A DNA stretch of 64,000 nucleotides. Origin: Desulfatibacillum sp. (GTDB lineage Bacteria; Desulfobacterota; Desulfobacteria; Desulfobacterales; Desulfatibacillaceae). Location of the stretch: assembly GCA_016342355.1 (NCBI GenBank), contig JAEINP010000025.1, positions 1 through 64,000 of the forward strand, written 5' to 3'. The notes under the pieces are model-generated. The model did no database searches. It saw nothing but the letters and a program-made list of their open reading frames with translations, and was not told the DNA's origin. A program made the position numbers and the translations under genes. This document shows, piece by piece, positions 53,955 to 64,000 of this stretch (position 1 is the stretch's first letter; each line of letters opens with the position of its first letter).

Positions 53955-55748
53955 ATGAAATCCATGAATAAACTTACCGGACATATACCCAAAATCACCA
54001 GGATCATTCCCGTGCTCATGGGTTTGCTCTTCCTGGCGGCCCCTGCTCTGTCGGCCCAAATTTCCGTCACCCTGGAGGCTGCCCCCAACCGGGTCCAGGT
54101 GGATGACGTTTTTCGCCTCACAGTTAAAGTTACGGGCGCCACATCCATTGACGACATCCGCATAGCCGGAACGGACGGGTTTGAACTGGGCAATCCCAGA
54201 ACAGGCTCTCAAACTTCCATAGCCAACGGGACAATCACCCGGAGCGTGGAGTATTCCTACGGGATCAGTCCCCACAAGCAGGGCGTGTATACATTAGGCC
54301 CCGCCACCGTAACGGAGGATGGAAAGACCTATACCAGCAACACGGTCCGGGTCCAGGTGGACCCTGTGGAGGAAATCCGGGGCCGGGAGCAGGACTCCAT
54401 GTTTCTCACCGCCGAAGTCCTGCCCCAGCAGGCCTATCCGGGCCAGGAAATTGTTTGCCGAATCCGGTTTTACTGGAACGCGCCCCTGGGGAATATACAA
54501 TTTGAAGGTTTTCCCGATATTGAAAACCTGGAATTCACCCAAATAGGGGACTCCCGGCAATTCCAGAAAAACATCAATGGTAAAACATTCAATGTGGCCG
54601 AGCTGCTCCATGCTGTCACCCCTTCCGTCACCGGGGATTTCGAGTTGCCCCCCTTGTCCGTCAAAGCGGAAGTGATCAAGGCGAACCGGCGTCCCTCACG
54701 CTTTCCCAGAGGATGGATGGACGACAGCATGTTCGGCAACGAGGAACGGATTAAAACCCGTGTTTTATCCGAGCCCGCTTCCTTTACCGTAAAGCCCCTG
54801 CCCACCGACGGACAACCCCGGGATTTCAACGGACTGCTTGGACAGTTTTCCGCCGCCGCCACCCTGGAGCCCAAGCAGGTTAAGGCCGGAGACTCCGCCA
54901 CCCTCACCGTCACCCTTTCGGGCCGGGGCAATACCCAGCTTATGCCCGACCTGAAACTGCCGCCCATACCCGGAGTCAAGATCTACCCCAGCGAACCACA
55001 GTTTGCGGAAACCAGGGACGGACAAGGCCTTTTCGGTAAAAAAACCATGCAATGGGCCCTGGTGCCCCAGGTGGAAGGTGAAATCTCCATTCCCCAATTC
55101 TCGGTACCTTTTTTCAACGCAGCAAGCGGCCAATATGAAAACGCGGCCACACGGGAGATGAAGCTCAAGGTCCTGCCCGGGGAATTGCCAGCGGTTCTTC
55201 CGGCTGCTACGGAAATGCAGGTCGCCACGTCGGCGAAGCGCAAGGTGCAAATGCTTGGGGAGGATATCCTGAAAATCCACGAATCGCCCCAGGCTGTGTC
55301 CCCGGCCATGGGCCAGACCATGCCCTTATGGCTGGTGGTGCTCATCCTTGGGTTTCCCGCGCTTCCCGTGGCGGGGGCGATAGTCCTTCGCCGCCTCAGC
55401 AAAACCCGGTCCGACCAGGCCGCGGCCCGGGCGTCCAAAAAGGCCTTTGGCGCCTTTTCCAAGGCCATCAAGGACCTGGAGCCCAACCAGGCGGCTGAGG
55501 CTTTCAAGGCCCTCCAGGAATACCTGGCGCTTCGCCTTGGCCTGGAAGGGGCCACCCTCACTTCCCACGAGGCTGAGGAAAAACTCCTGGCCCTGGGCGT
55601 GGATGCGGCGGCGGTATCGCGGCTCACTCAAATTTTTTCCCGGCTCGAAACCTGCGTGTTCAGCCAATGCAGCCAGGAATTCAGCCAGGAAACCAAACAG
55701 GATCTGTTTAGCGCCCTCAGGGTGATCGATAAAAAGGTCAAGCTATGA
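53955..55748 (+). CDS. batD: BatD, large Ig-like periplasmic protein
   Basis: A 597-residue protein: a signal peptide (about 15-35), repeated beta-sandwich domains (about 37-440; ISVTLEAAPNRVQVDDVFRLTV starts the first), a membrane helix (PLWLVVLILGFPALPVAGAIV, about 456-476) and a cytoplasmic helical tail (about 480-597). This is the canonical BatD layout. ATG 53955 is used; 53964 would also give a signal peptide. It overlaps batE by 4 nt. Confidence 0.92.
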   Translation: MKSMNKLTGHIPKITRIIPVLMGLLFLAAPALSAQISVTLEAAPNRVQVDDVFRLTVKVTGATSIDDIRIAGTDGFELGNPRTGSQTSIANGTITRSVEYSYGISPHKQGVYTLGPATVTEDGKTYTSNTVRVQVDPVEEIRGREQDSMFLTAEVLPQQAYPGQEIVCRIRFYWNAPLGNIQFEGFPDIENLEFTQIGDSRQFQKNINGKTFNVAELLHAVTPSVTGDFELPPLSVKAEVIKANRRPSRFPRGWMDDSMFGNEERIKTRVLSEPASFTVKPLPTDGQPRDFNGLLGQFSAAATLEPKQVKAGDSATLTVTLSGRGNTQLMPDLKLPPIPGVKIYPSEPQFAETRDGQGLFGKKTMQWALVPQVEGEISIPQFSVPFFNAASGQYENAATREMKLKVLPGELPAVLPAATEMQVATSAKRKVQMLGEDILKIHESPQAVSPAMGQTMPLWLVVLILGFPALPVAGAIVLRRLSKTRSDQAAARASKKAFGAFSKAIKDLEPNQAAEAFKALQEYLALRLGLEGATLTSHEAEEKLLALGVDAAAVSRLTQIFSRLETCVFSQCSQEFSQETKQDLFSALRVIDKKVKL

Positions 55749-56527
55749 AACGGCTACTTTTCATTATAATAGCAATCATCCTGGCCGCCCCGCCCTCCCT
55801 GGCCTGGGCCGGAGAAGCCGATCATGCCCTGTTTTATGCGGCCAATCAGGCCTACAAGGAAGGCCGTTACCAGGAAGCCGCCGATCAATACCGCAAGTTG
55901 ATCGCCAAGGCCCCGGTGGGCGGCAGCGTGTATTTCAACCTGGGCAACGCGTATTTGAAAATGGATCAGGTGGGCCTGGCTATCCTCAATTATGAAAAAG
56001 CCAAAATTCTCCTGCCCAGAGACCCGGACCTGAACTTTAACCTGGGTTTTGCCATAGATAAACGCCTGGATCAGGTGGAGCCCTCCAATGGCGCGTTTCT
56101 GTCCGGCCTTGCCAGGCATTTCACGGGCATGGAAATTTTTTGGGTGATAGCGGTTTTGAACCTCCTTTTGTGCTTCTTCTTAATACTGCGACTGTGGAAA
56201 CCCGCTGAATGGAATTTTTATGTGGTCATGGCTGTAGGACTAATCTGGCTTACAGCGGTTTTCTTCGGAATAACAAAGTGGTATGATGCCTCTCAGGATC
56301 ACCGCGCCGTGGTGGTGGCCGATAAAATTGATGTACGGGCAGGCCCGGGAGACAAGGACACCTTGCTGTTCCAACTCCATGACGGCTCTCCCATTACCCT
56401 GGAAAGGCAGGAAGGCCAATGGAGCCTTGTACGCTTTTCCCAGGAAAAACGGGGCTGGACCCCGAACCAAGGCATTGCGGCTATCCGGCCCCTGCGCCAG
56501 CAGACCGGAAAAAATACAGAGGCATAA
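55745..56527 (+). CDS. batE: BatE, TPR + SH3-like membrane protein
   Basis: A 260-residue protein with a signal peptide (about 1-22), two to three TPRs (about 25-105; [32 protein letters not shown]), two membrane helices (about 130-180) and a C-terminal SH3-like domain ([21 protein letters not shown]). It is the last bat gene. The stop is directly followed by the TTG start of uvrA, so uvrA may be read on the same transcript. Confidence 0.88.
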   Translation: MKRLLFIIIAIILAAPPSLAWAGEADHALFYAANQAYKEGRYQEAADQYRKLIAKAPVGGSVYFNLGNAYLKMDQVGLAILNYEKAKILLPRDPDLNFNLGFAIDKRLDQVEPSNGAFLSGLARHFTGMEIFWVIAVLNLLLCFFLILRLWKPAEWNFYVVMAVGLIWLTAVFFGITKWYDASQDHRAVVVADKIDVRAGPGDKDTLLFQLHDGSPITLERQEGQWSLVRFSQEKRGWTPNQGIAAIRPLRQQTGKNTEA

Positions 56528-59353
56528 TTGAAAGAAGACAAAATCATTGTCAGGGGCGCCAGAGTCCACAACCTGAAAAACATCAACGTGGACATCCCCA
56601 AAAACAAGCTGGTGGTCATCACCGGGCTTTCCGGCTCGGGCAAATCCACCCTGGCTTTTGACACCCTGTATGCCGAGGGCCAACGCCGCTATGTGGAGTC
56701 CCTTTCCGCCTATGCCCGGCAGTTTTTGGAACGCATGGACAAGCCCGACGTAGATTCCATTGAAGGGCTTTCCCCGGCCATAGCCATTGAGCAGAAAACC
56801 GGCTCCCACAATCCCAGAAGCACAGTGGGCACAGTCACGGAGATTTATGACTATCTTCGCCTGCTCTATGCCAGGGTGGGCCAGCCCCATTGCCACAAGT
56901 GCGGCCGCCCAATCACTTCCCAGAGTATTGACCAGATTATGGACCAGATCATGGGTTTGCCGGAAGGCGCCAAAGCCATGATCCTGGCCCCCTTGGTCAC
57001 CGGACAAAAAGGCACCCACGAAAAACTGTTCACCCAGCTAACCAAACAAGGCTTTGCCCGGGTGCTGGTGGACGGGGAAATTTTCGAACTGGAAGCCATC
57101 CAACCCCTTGAAAAAAATAAAAAGCACACCATTTCCGTGGTGGTGGACCGGCTGGTCATCAAAGAAGGCGTGGAAAACCGCCTGGCCGACTCGTTGGAAC
57201 TTGCCCTGGGCCAGGGCGAAGGTTTCGCCACAGTTCATCCCGTGGGCCAGGAACCCATCCTGTTTTCCGAACACTCCGCCTGCATCCGGTGCAATATCAG
57301 CTACCCGGAATTCACCCCGGCCAGCTTTTCGTTCAACTCCCCCCAGGGAGCCTGTCCCAAATGCGACGGCCTGGGCTCCACCATGGAATTTGATTCCGAC
57401 CTGCTGGTGCCAAACCCGTCCCTCAGCCTGCGCGAAGGCGCCGTGGAAGTGTGGGCCAACCGGAATTCCGTGCATTTTTTTGAGTTCCTGGACGCCCTCA
57501 CAGCCAATTACGGAATGGATATTTACACGCCCTACAAGGACCTGGACCCGGATTTCAGGGAAGTGATCGTCAACGGGTCCCAAAAACCCATCAACTTTTA
57601 TTTTGAGCGCAAAGGCCAGCGCTTTGTCTACACCAAGCCCTACGAAGGGCTGATTCCCAACCTCTCCCGGAGATACCGGGAAACCACCTCTCCGCGCATC
57701 CGGGAGGAAATCGAACGCTTCATGGCCTTCAAGCCATGCACCGAATGCAACGGCACCAGGCTCAAGCTGGAGAGCCGCAACGTCAAGGTGGGGGATCAGG
57801 CTATTTTCGAGGTCACGGCCTTTTCCGTCAAAAAGGCACTGGCCTTTTTCCTGGGATTACAACTTGGAGAACGCCAGGCAGCCATTTCGCGTCGTATTTT
57901 AAAGGAAATCAACGAACGGCTGGGATTCCTGGTCAACGTGGGCCTGGACTACCTCACCCTTAACCGGACTGCAGCCACACTGTCCGGCGGCGAAGCCCAA
58001 CGCATCCGCCTTGCCACCCAGATCGGCTCCAAGCTCACCGGAGTCCTGTACGTCCTGGACGAGCCCAGCATCGGCCTCCATCAGCGGGACAACATGCGCC
58101 TCTTGGACACCCTGTGTCACATGCGGGACATCGGCAACACCGTCCTGGTGGTGGAACACGACGCCGACACCATCCTGGCCGCCGACCATATCATTGACAT
58201 GGGTCCCGGAGCAGGCATGCGCGGCGGCGAGGTGGTTTTCTCGGGCAACGCCGAAGAACTGCTTAAAGACGATTGCCTCACCGGGCAGTACCTTTCCGGC
58301 AAAAAACGGATCGAACTGCCCAACGCCCGCCGGACTCCCAACAACGGCAAACTGGTCATCAACGGGGCCTGCTCCAATAACCTTAAAAATATCGACGTGG
58401 AATTCCCCCTGTCGCGCCTGATTTGCGTCACCGGAGTTTCCGGCTCGGGCAAATCCACCCTGGTGGTGGAAACCCTGTACAAAGGCTTGGCTCAACATCT
58501 CTACCGCACCCGCATCCAGGCCGGGGAGCATCGGGACATCCAGGGCCTCCATCTGGTGGACAAAATCATCCACATTGACCAGGCGCCCATAGGCCGGACT
58601 CCCCGCTCCAACCCCTCCACCTACACCGGGGTGTTCACCCATATCCGCGAGCTTTTCTCCAAAACCCGCGATTCCCGGGTTAGGGGATACAAGCCGGGCC
58701 GCTTTTCATTCAACGTAAAGGGCGGCAGGTGCGAAGCCTGCGCAGGCGACGGCATCATCAAGATTGAAATGCACTTCCTGCCCGACGTGTACGTGGCCTG
58801 CGACGTGTGCGGCGGCAAACGCTATAACCGGGAAACCCTGGAAATCCTGTATAAGGGAAAAAACATCACCCAGGTTTTGGAAATGACCGTGAATCAGGCC
58901 CGGGAATTCTTCGATAAAATCGGCAGCATCCGCACCAAACTCCAGACCCTCATCGACGTGGGCCTGGGCTATATCAAAATGGGACAGGCAGCCACCACCC
59001 TTTCAGGCGGCGAAGCCCAGCGGATCAAACTGGCCCGAGAGCTTTCCAAGCGGGGGACAGGCCGGACCGTTTACATCCTGGACGAACCCACCACCGGCTT
59101 GCATTTCGCCGACATCCAAAAACTCCTGGACGTCCTCAACCGTCTTGTAGACAGCGGCAACACCGTGGTGGTTATCGAACACAACCTGGACGTGATCAAG
59201 TCCGCCGACCATCTCATCGACCTGGGTCCCGAAGGCGGCGACAACGGCGGTTATATTGTAGGCGTGGGATCTCCCGAAGAACTGGCCGCCATCCCTGAAT
59301 CCTTCACCGGCCAGTTCCTGGATAAAATCCTGAGGGATGAAAAAAATTCATAG
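56528..59353 (+). CDS. uvrA: UvrABC excision nuclease subunit A
   Basis: A 941-residue damage-recognition ATPase of nucleotide excision repair. Two ABC modules are present, each with Walker A ([26 protein letters not shown]) and the signature LSGGEAQRI, and the zinc modules (CIRCN...CPKCDG; CEACAG...CDVCGG). The start is TTG 56528 directly after the batE stop, with AGAGG just upstream; no ATG fits the normal N terminus [15 protein letters not shown]. It seems to be co-transcribed with the bat operon. Confidence 0.97.
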   Translation: MKEDKIIVRGARVHNLKNINVDIPKNKLVVITGLSGSGKSTLAFDTLYAEGQRRYVESLSAYARQFLERMDKPDVDSIEGLSPAIAIEQKTGSHNPRSTVGTVTEIYDYLRLLYARVGQPHCHKCGRPITSQSIDQIMDQIMGLPEGAKAMILAPLVTGQKGTHEKLFTQLTKQGFARVLVDGEIFELEAIQPLEKNKKHTISVVVDRLVIKEGVENRLADSLELALGQGEGFATVHPVGQEPILFSEHSACIRCNISYPEFTPASFSFNSPQGACPKCDGLGSTMEFDSDLLVPNPSLSLREGAVEVWANRNSVHFFEFLDALTANYGMDIYTPYKDLDPDFREVIVNGSQKPINFYFERKGQRFVYTKPYEGLIPNLSRRYRETTSPRIREEIERFMAFKPCTECNGTRLKLESRNVKVGDQAIFEVTAFSVKKALAFFLGLQLGERQAAISRRILKEINERLGFLVNVGLDYLTLNRTAATLSGGEAQRIRLATQIGSKLTGVLYVLDEPSIGLHQRDNMRLLDTLCHMRDIGNTVLVVEHDADTILAADHIIDMGPGAGMRGGEVVFSGNAEELLKDDCLTGQYLSGKKRIELPNARRTPNNGKLVINGACSNNLKNIDVEFPLSRLICVTGVSGSGKSTLVVETLYKGLAQHLYRTRIQAGEHRDIQGLHLVDKIIHIDQAPIGRTPRSNPSTYTGVFTHIRELFSKTRDSRVRGYKPGRFSFNVKGGRCEACAGDGIIKIEMHFLPDVYVACDVCGGKRYNRETLEILYKGKNITQVLEMTVNQAREFFDKIGSIRTKLQTLIDVGLGYIKMGQAATTLSGGEAQRIKLARELSKRGTGRTVYILDEPTTGLHFADIQKLLDVLNRLVDSGNTVVVIEHNLDVIKSADHLIDLGPEGGDNGGYIVGVGSPEELAAIPESFTGQFLDKILRDEKNS

Positions 59354-59672
59354 GTTTTCCTAAGTGTAGAAAAGACTCCCTGGTGGCAAATCAAATGATC
59401 CGGAATGAACCGGTCAAGGGAAACAGGGATCGTAATCCCCACAAGATCAAACTATCTGTAATCATGCCAATAACCATAGGCTGCCTAATGCGCCTTGGAG
59501 TCAAATTCGGGCAATTGGTCCCGTGAAAATGGGGAGTGAATTTTCTGTCCCCGAACCGTCCCCCCTACCTTCCCCTGTCAGACGGAACCGGGTTTTTTGA
59601 CGAAGAATCCTTGATACCAATTCATCAATATATCTACTCGAACAGACAAACATACTCGGGCTATGAGGCGCA

Positions 59673-59694
59673 ATACCCCCATCAGGAGGGGTAT
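59673..59694. repeat. Hairpin ATACCCC / GGGGTAT
   Basis: Perfect 7-bp arms (59673-59679 and 59688-59694) with an 8-base loop. There is no T-run. Function unknown. Confidence 0.5.
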
Positions 59695-59856
59695 GGATAA
59701 TACCCTGAAAAGGATTTAAATGTTAAAAAGGCGCCAAAAACAATCTATTGTACCATCTTTTATGTTTAAATAGTGATAATATATAAAAATATTCACTTTA
59801 AAATGTGTATAAATCATTTCGAATCCAATCAAAATACCCAAGCAAAAGTATACTTG

Positions 59857-59872
59857 ACACCCAAATTGGTGT
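59857..59872. promoter_or_regulatory. Candidate regulator palindrome ACACC-N6-GGTGT
   Basis: ACACC (59857-59861) and GGTGT (59868-59872) form a dyad about 150 bases before the iclR start. It overlaps a TTGACA (59854-59859), which would place a bound repressor on a promoter -35 element. Confidence 0.4.
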
Positions 59873-59936
59873 GTATTCCTCTTCAAAGGCACTCGTCCAT
59901 AGTCTCCGGGGTGTGCGAAAATTTTTCTTGGGCGGC

Positions 59937-59966
59937 TTGACAGGACGATTGGGTCCGGGTTATGTT
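59937..59966 (+). promoter_or_regulatory. Sigma-70 promoter of iclR
   Basis: TTGACA (59937-59942) and TATGTT (59961-59966) are 18 bases apart. The ATG of the IclR gene follows 51 bases later. Confidence 0.6.
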
Positions 59967-60016
59967 CACGATCATCGTATGTAGTTTGGCAATACTGAAC
60001 GGAATTCGAAAATCCC

Positions 60017-60799
60017 ATGAGCGTCCAATCCGTAGACAGAGCCCTGGAAATCCTGGCCTTATTTACCACCGCATCGCCCCGGTTGGGCATTACGGACATC
60101 AGCAAGGCCATGGGTCTTGCCAAGCCCACGGTCCACGGGCTGGTGCGCACCCTGGCTTCCCATGGGTTTTTGGCCCAGGATCAGGAATCCAAAAAATATT
60201 CCCTGGGCCTGAAGATTCACGAGATGGGCACTATCCTGGCCGGAAGTTTGCGGATCAACCAGGTGGGCGGCGGTCCCGCCCAGATGCTGACCAAGTCCAC
60301 GGGTCTGGCTACCCGTCTTGCCATATGGGATCAGGGTACAGCCCTGGTGACGTTGCTGCTTTTTCCAGAGTCAGTTAACGTGATGTACCACCAGATTGGC
60401 CCGCGCATTTCCGCCTATTGTTCATCCCTGGGCAAGGCCATCCTTGCTTATATGCCGCCCATAGCGATAGAAGATTACCTGGACCACCAGCCCCTGACGT
60501 CCATGACCCCCACCACCATCACCACCAGGGAGGGGTTTCTCAAGGATCTGGAAGCCACCCGGGCCAGGGGATATTCCCTTGACCTGGAAGAATGCATTTC
60601 TGGTATGAGTTGTATAGGGGCGCCTATATTTAACTACGCAGGAGCCCCTGTGGGTTCTTTGAGCATATCCGGCTCTCCGGATCAGGTCATGGGCGAGCGC
60701 AAGCCCGGTTTGATCCGGGAATTGATCCTGACCGCCCAACAGATTTCCAGCTACATGGGATGGAGGCCGGGGGAGTCGGCCCAGGCCTCACCGGGGTGA
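60017..60799 (+). CDS. IclR-family transcriptional regulator
   Basis: A 260-residue regulator with an N-terminal winged helix-turn-helix (SVQSVDRALEILALF, LGITDISKAMGLAKPTVHGLVRTLASHGFL) and a C-terminal ligand domain (about 85-250; ISAYCSSLGKAILAYMP and GYSLDLEECISGMSCIGAPIF are the usual IclR effector motifs). It lies 68 nt before the glcD-glcF-frhB-like operon and probably controls it in response to a small carboxylic acid. Confidence 0.93.
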   Translation: MSVQSVDRALEILALFTTASPRLGITDISKAMGLAKPTVHGLVRTLASHGFLAQDQESKKYSLGLKIHEMGTILAGSLRINQVGGGPAQMLTKSTGLATRLAIWDQGTALVTLLLFPESVNVMYHQIGPRISAYCSSLGKAILAYMPPIAIEDYLDHQPLTSMTPTTITTREGFLKDLEATRARGYSLDLEECISGMSCIGAPIFNYAGAPVGSLSISGSPDQVMGERKPGLIRELILTAQQISSYMGWRPGESAQASPG

Positions 60800-60867
60800 A
60801 GGCCCTTCATGGGGGGGATCGGGAAAAATAAAAATTTCCAACACATTCAAGGGGGATAAATACTGAC

Positions 60868-62259
60868 ATGAAAGGCCTGGAAAATGACTTGGCGGAACTC
60901 GTCGGGCATGGAAGCCTCAAGACAGAACCTGAGGACATGTTCGCCTACCAGAGCGACGCCACCCACTATTTCGCCAAGGGAATGCCGGACGCCGTGGTTT
61001 TGCCCACCAGCACCGAAGAGGTGGCGGCTGTGGTGTCCTACGCCAACAAGAACCAGGTTCCTGTCACTCCTCGGGGCGCGGGAAGCGGTCTTTCCGGCGG
61101 CTGTACGCCGGTCAAGGGCGGCATAGTCCTGGACATGAAACGCATGAATAAAATCCTGGAAATCAACCGGGGCAACATGACCGCATCCGTGGATGCTGGC
61201 GTGGTTTTGGCCAATTTCCACAAGGCGGTGGAAAGCCAGGGTTTGTTTTATCCTCCCGATCCTCAAAGCATGACCGTCTGCACCATCGGCGGCAACGTTG
61301 CCACCCGAGCTGGCGGCCCCCGGGGCGTCAAATATGGCACCACCCCCCATTATGTGCTGGGCGTGGAGGCGGTGTTGCCCGACGGCTACATCATCCAGGC
61401 CGGGGGGAAATGCGTCAAGCAATCCGTTGGTTACGATCTCACCCATCTTTTCGCCGGGTCCGAGGGAACATTGGGGGTCATCACCAAGGCCAATCTTCGA
61501 ATCATGCCTTTGCCTCCCTGTCACCGCACGGCGTTGGTCACCTGCAAGAGCATAGAGCAGGCCGCGGAAATGGTGTCGGAAATCATTGCCGCAGGCACGG
61601 TTCCGGCCATGCTGGAGCTGCTTATGGGGATGTCCGTTCATGTGATGAACTCCATGATTTCCCCGCCCGCTCCTATCGATGGCGAGGCCTATCTGCTTAT
61701 GGACATTGACGGTTCCGAAAGCCAGGTGGCCGAGGATTCGGAAACCCTTCAGACCATCTGCAGGGACATGGGAGCCATGGAAGTCCGGGTTATCGAGGAC
61801 GAAAAGGAAGCCAAAACCTATTGGAAAGCCCGCTCCAGCCTGTACCCCCTGGCTCTGACCATGGCTAAAAAGGTGGTGGCCGAGGACGTGACCGTACCCC
61901 GGGACAAGGTTCCGGTGTTCGTGCGCGAGGTTCAGGCCATGGCGGGACGTCTGGGTTTGCTGGTGGGTCTTTCCGGCCATGCCGGAGACGGCAATATGCA
62001 CCCCACCATCCTTTACGGAGAAGTGAACGAGGAGCAGGAAAAGCTGGCTCGTCAGGCAATTTCGCAAATTGTGAGAATCGGCCTTGCATTGGGGGGGACC
62101 ATTTCGGGCGAGCACGGAATCGGGCTCCACAAGTCCGAATACCTGGAGTGGGACCTGGGCGGCGCCCAGATTGAACTGATGAAGCGGGTGAAAAATGCCT
62201 TTGATCCCAATGGCATTATGAATCCCGGAAAATTATGGCTGCAAGGAGGGGCGTCATGA
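60868..62259 (+). CDS. glcD: FAD-linked 2-hydroxy-acid dehydrogenase (GlcD/D-lactate dehydrogenase family)
   Basis: A 463-residue vanillyl-alcohol-oxidase-type flavoprotein. The FAD-binding domain shows VTPRGAGSGLSGGC and GGNVATRAGGPRGVKYG. The C-terminal cap has HAGDGNMHPTI and GEHGIGLHK. It should oxidise glycolate or D-lactate and pass electrons to the Fe-S subunit encoded next; the exact acid is not certain. GGGGGA precedes the ATG. The stop overlaps the next gene by 4 nt. Confidence 0.92.
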   Translation: MKGLENDLAELVGHGSLKTEPEDMFAYQSDATHYFAKGMPDAVVLPTSTEEVAAVVSYANKNQVPVTPRGAGSGLSGGCTPVKGGIVLDMKRMNKILEINRGNMTASVDAGVVLANFHKAVESQGLFYPPDPQSMTVCTIGGNVATRAGGPRGVKYGTTPHYVLGVEAVLPDGYIIQAGGKCVKQSVGYDLTHLFAGSEGTLGVITKANLRIMPLPPCHRTALVTCKSIEQAAEMVSEIIAAGTVPAMLELLMGMSVHVMNSMISPPAPIDGEAYLLMDIDGSESQVAEDSETLQTICRDMGAMEVRVIEDEKEAKTYWKARSSLYPLALTMAKKVVAEDVTVPRDKVPVFVREVQAMAGRLGLLVGLSGHAGDGNMHPTILYGEVNEEQEKLARQAISQIVRIGLALGGTISGEHGIGLHKSEYLEWDLGGAQIELMKRVKNAFDPNGIMNPGKLWLQGGAS

Positions 62260-63485
62260 GTTTCGAATTGAACGATTTTGAAGAGATGATGGCCAAGTGT
62301 TCCTATTGCGCCTTTTGCCAGGCAACCTGCCCCGTATTTCTCCAGGATCTGTTGGAAACTCACATGCCCAGAGCCAGGATGTCATTGGCCAAGGCCTGCC
62401 TTGTAGAGAACACCATCCCCCGAACCAAACATTTGGAGGAAATTCTGGACCGGTGCCTCCTTTGCGGCAACTGCGAGCGCACCTGCCCCGCCGGGATAAA
62501 GGTCAACGACATCGTGGTGGCGGCCCGCAAGAGCATGTATAAAGGAAAAAGAAAGACTTTCCTGGAGCGGAATTTCCTCAATTCGTTCATGCAAAAACGG
62601 GGCATGGACTGGCTCCATCGCACGGCCTTTGCCGTGGCGAAAAAAATCGGCAGGGTCCCGGACGGAATTCTTAATCCCCGGGCTCAGACTTTTTCCAAAC
62701 AATTCACCGGAGTTTTTCCGGCTAAGGGGGAAAAACGGGCCACGGTCGCCTATTTTGTGGGATGCGCCACCAATTCCAGTTATGTGGAGACGGGCAAGGC
62801 GCTCCTGAACGTGTTCACCAAAAACGGCATTGAGGTCATTGTCCCCGAAGGCCTGCTTTGTTGCGGCATGCCCGCCATAGTGGAAGGGGACACGGAAACC
62901 GCCTATAACATGTTCATGCACAATGTGCGGATTTTCCATAAGATGGAAGTGGACGCCGTTGTTACTGACTGCACCACCTGCGGCCTCATGTTCAAGGAGA
63001 ACGGCGCCAAGCTGGCTCCTGCAGGCACGCCTCTGCTGGAAAAAGTCCAGGGCGTGGCCGCCAAAATGTGGGAAGCCACGGACTATCTCAACCATCTGGG
63101 GCTGGTCGATCCGCCCAACCAACTGGATACAAAATTCACCTACCATGTTCCCTGCCACAGGGCTTGGTCTCCCACCCTGGCGGAAGCGCCCCGGGATGTG
63201 GCCAGACAAGTGCCGGGAGCGGAATTGTGCGAAATGGCCGAACCGGAATCCTGCTGCGGGGCCGGAGGCACCTTTTTTGTACAGCATGAAGAGCTTTCCG
63301 GGGGAATCCGAGGCAAAAAAAAGGCCATGATCGAGGATACCGGGGCAAACACCATCCTGACCCAATGCCCGGCATGCCGGGGATACTTGGCTGCAGGATG
63401 CGAGGAAAAAGTGGTCATGCATCCCCTGGATTTTTTGGCTCAGGCTTACGGAGTCCTGGATAAGACCCCCCAGCCTAAAAAGTAG
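62256..63485 (+). CDS. glcF: (Fe-S)-binding oxidoreductase subunit (GlcF-like)
   Basis: A 409-residue protein: two [4Fe-4S] motifs near the N terminus (CSYCAFCQATCPVF; CLLCGNCERTCPAG) and two CCG domains (GCATNSSYVETG...CCGMPAIVEG; HVPCHRAW...CCGAGGTF). It takes electrons from the flavoprotein. ATG 62256 is supported by AAGGAGG and by the overlap with the glcD stop; a longer reading would overlap further. An 83-nt gap precedes the next gene. Confidence 0.92.
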   Translation: MSFELNDFEEMMAKCSYCAFCQATCPVFLQDLLETHMPRARMSLAKACLVENTIPRTKHLEEILDRCLLCGNCERTCPAGIKVNDIVVAARKSMYKGKRKTFLERNFLNSFMQKRGMDWLHRTAFAVAKKIGRVPDGILNPRAQTFSKQFTGVFPAKGEKRATVAYFVGCATNSSYVETGKALLNVFTKNGIEVIVPEGLLCCGMPAIVEGDTETAYNMFMHNVRIFHKMEVDAVVTDCTTCGLMFKENGAKLAPAGTPLLEKVQGVAAKMWEATDYLNHLGLVDPPNQLDTKFTYHVPCHRAWSPTLAEAPRDVARQVPGAELCEMAEPESCCGAGGTFFVQHEELSGGIRGKKKAMIEDTGANTILTQCPACRGYLAAGCEEKVVMHPLDFLAQAYGVLDKTPQPKK

Positions 63486-63568
63486 CCTAAAGCCATTTAA
63501 GGAGTGAAGCCAGCCGGACCTATGCAGGCCCGGAAGTGGAAAAATATTAACCAAAGGAGAAAATCCTT

Positions 63569-64000
63569 ATGAAATTGTTCGCACAAACCCAATTGTTGGA
63601 AGATGTGCAGGGAAAGGGCCTGTGTGTGGGTTGTGGGGCCTGCGTGGACCTGTGCCCCTACTTCACCACATACCGGGGCAAGACCGCCATGCTTTTTCCG
63701 TGCGACCGGGAAACAGGCCGCTGCTTCGCCTATTGCCCCAAGGCCGAGGTGGATTATGACGCAGTCTACCAGTTCCGCACCGGGCGCCCTTTCCAGGGGA
63801 CTCCTATCGGGCCTCACATTGAGGTTTTCAAGGCCCGGGCCGGGGAAAAACAGACGGAGTGTTCGTTCCAATGCGGCGGCACGGTGACAGCTCTGATTTC
63901 CTGCGCCCTGGACAACAAGATTATCAATGGAGCGGTGCTTACAGGCAGCGATGAACGCATGCCCAAGCCCATGCTGGTGCGGACTGCGGATCAGGCCCAA
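63569..64000 (+). CDS. FrhB-like F420-hydrogenase/dehydrogenase beta-subunit family protein (3' end outside the window)
   Basis: The first 144 codons are open to the window edge. The N terminus is ferredoxin-like (CVGCGACVDLCPYF, then CDRETGRCFAYCPKAE). It is followed by the FrhB N-terminal domain (ECSFQCGGTVTALISCALDN, INGAVLTGSDERMPKPM). Such proteins use flavin and Fe-S centres to move electrons to or from ferredoxin or F420. AAGGAGA precedes the ATG. It probably links the GlcD/GlcF pair to low-potential electron carriers. The remaining length and C-terminal domains cannot be seen. Confidence 0.85.
   Translation, partial: MKLFAQTQLLEDVQGKGLCVGCGACVDLCPYFTTYRGKTAMLFPCDRETGRCFAYCPKAEVDYDAVYQFRTGRPFQGTPIGPHIEVFKARAGEKQTECSFQCGGTVTALISCALDNKIINGAVLTGSDERMPKPMLVRTADQAQ

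Larger units (their letters stand above)
59354..60016. other. Intergenic region between uvrA and iclR
   Basis: About 660 bases with no gene I can support. It contains a hairpin (59673-59694), an AT-rich stretch (about 59710-59830), a palindrome (59857-59872) and a promoter (59937-59966). Open frames here are short and on the minus strand without ribosome-binding sites. Confidence 0.5.

Overview
This 64-kb window is gene-dense, moderately GC-rich bacterial chromosome. The gene content fits a strictly anaerobic Desulfobacterota, most like a Desulfatibacillum-type sulfate reducer: multi-domain PAS kinases, CCG-domain Fe-S oxidoreductases, a corrinoid/methyl-tetrahydrofolate methyltransferase operon, LutABC, an FrhB-like protein, folD and a mitochondrial-type EF-G paralogue. 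The organism is an inference from gene content. I saw no rRNA, tRNA, CRISPR array, prophage or intact insertion sequence.

Layout. (1) 0-6 kb: a signalling operon made of a 5'-truncated NMT1-like binding protein, a Cache-HAMP histidine kinase, an Rcp1-type receiver and a REC-PAS-PAS-PAS-kinase-REC hybrid. (2) 6-13 kb: housekeeping genes: folD, a UXS-like epimerase with an altered catalytic tyrosine, hisI, hisG, an aminotransferase, engB, era and an orphan ATP-grasp enzyme. (3) 13-24 kb: an EAL phosphodiesterase, an exported Cache protein, a marR-MFP-RND-TolC efflux operon on the minus strand and a divergent MFS carrier. (4) 24-27 kb: an EF-G paralogue coupled to a RecA-like P-loop ATPase.

(5) 27-36 kb is the most unusual region. 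A LuxR-type regulator carrying a corrinoid-protein-type [4Fe-4S] module is followed by a single ORF that joins a REP-associated (RAYT/Y1) transposase domain, a DnaA-C-like helix-turn-helix and a complete TetR regulator. The transposase catalytic positions are substituted. Just downstream, a TetR-style palindrome precedes a six-gene run: corrinoid protein, UroD-type methyltransferase, AcsE-like methyl-THF methyltransferase and LutA-LutB-LutC. I read this as a possible methyl-transfer plus hydroxy-acid oxidation pathway controlled by a transposase-derived TetR protein.

(6) 36-42 kb: carA-carB-purF on the minus strand. (7) 42-48 kb: cell-envelope genes: a YcbB-like L,D-transpeptidase, a YcbK-like M15 peptidase, a TPR-caspase-fold protein lacking both catalytic residues and a coupled SUMF1-domain protein. 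(8) 48-59 kb: the moxR-DUF58-batABCDE operon running into uvrA, with a decayed duplicate of the moxR 3' end inside it. (9) 60-64 kb: an IclR regulator followed by a GlcD-GlcF-FrhB-like 2-hydroxy-acid oxidation operon cut by the window edge.
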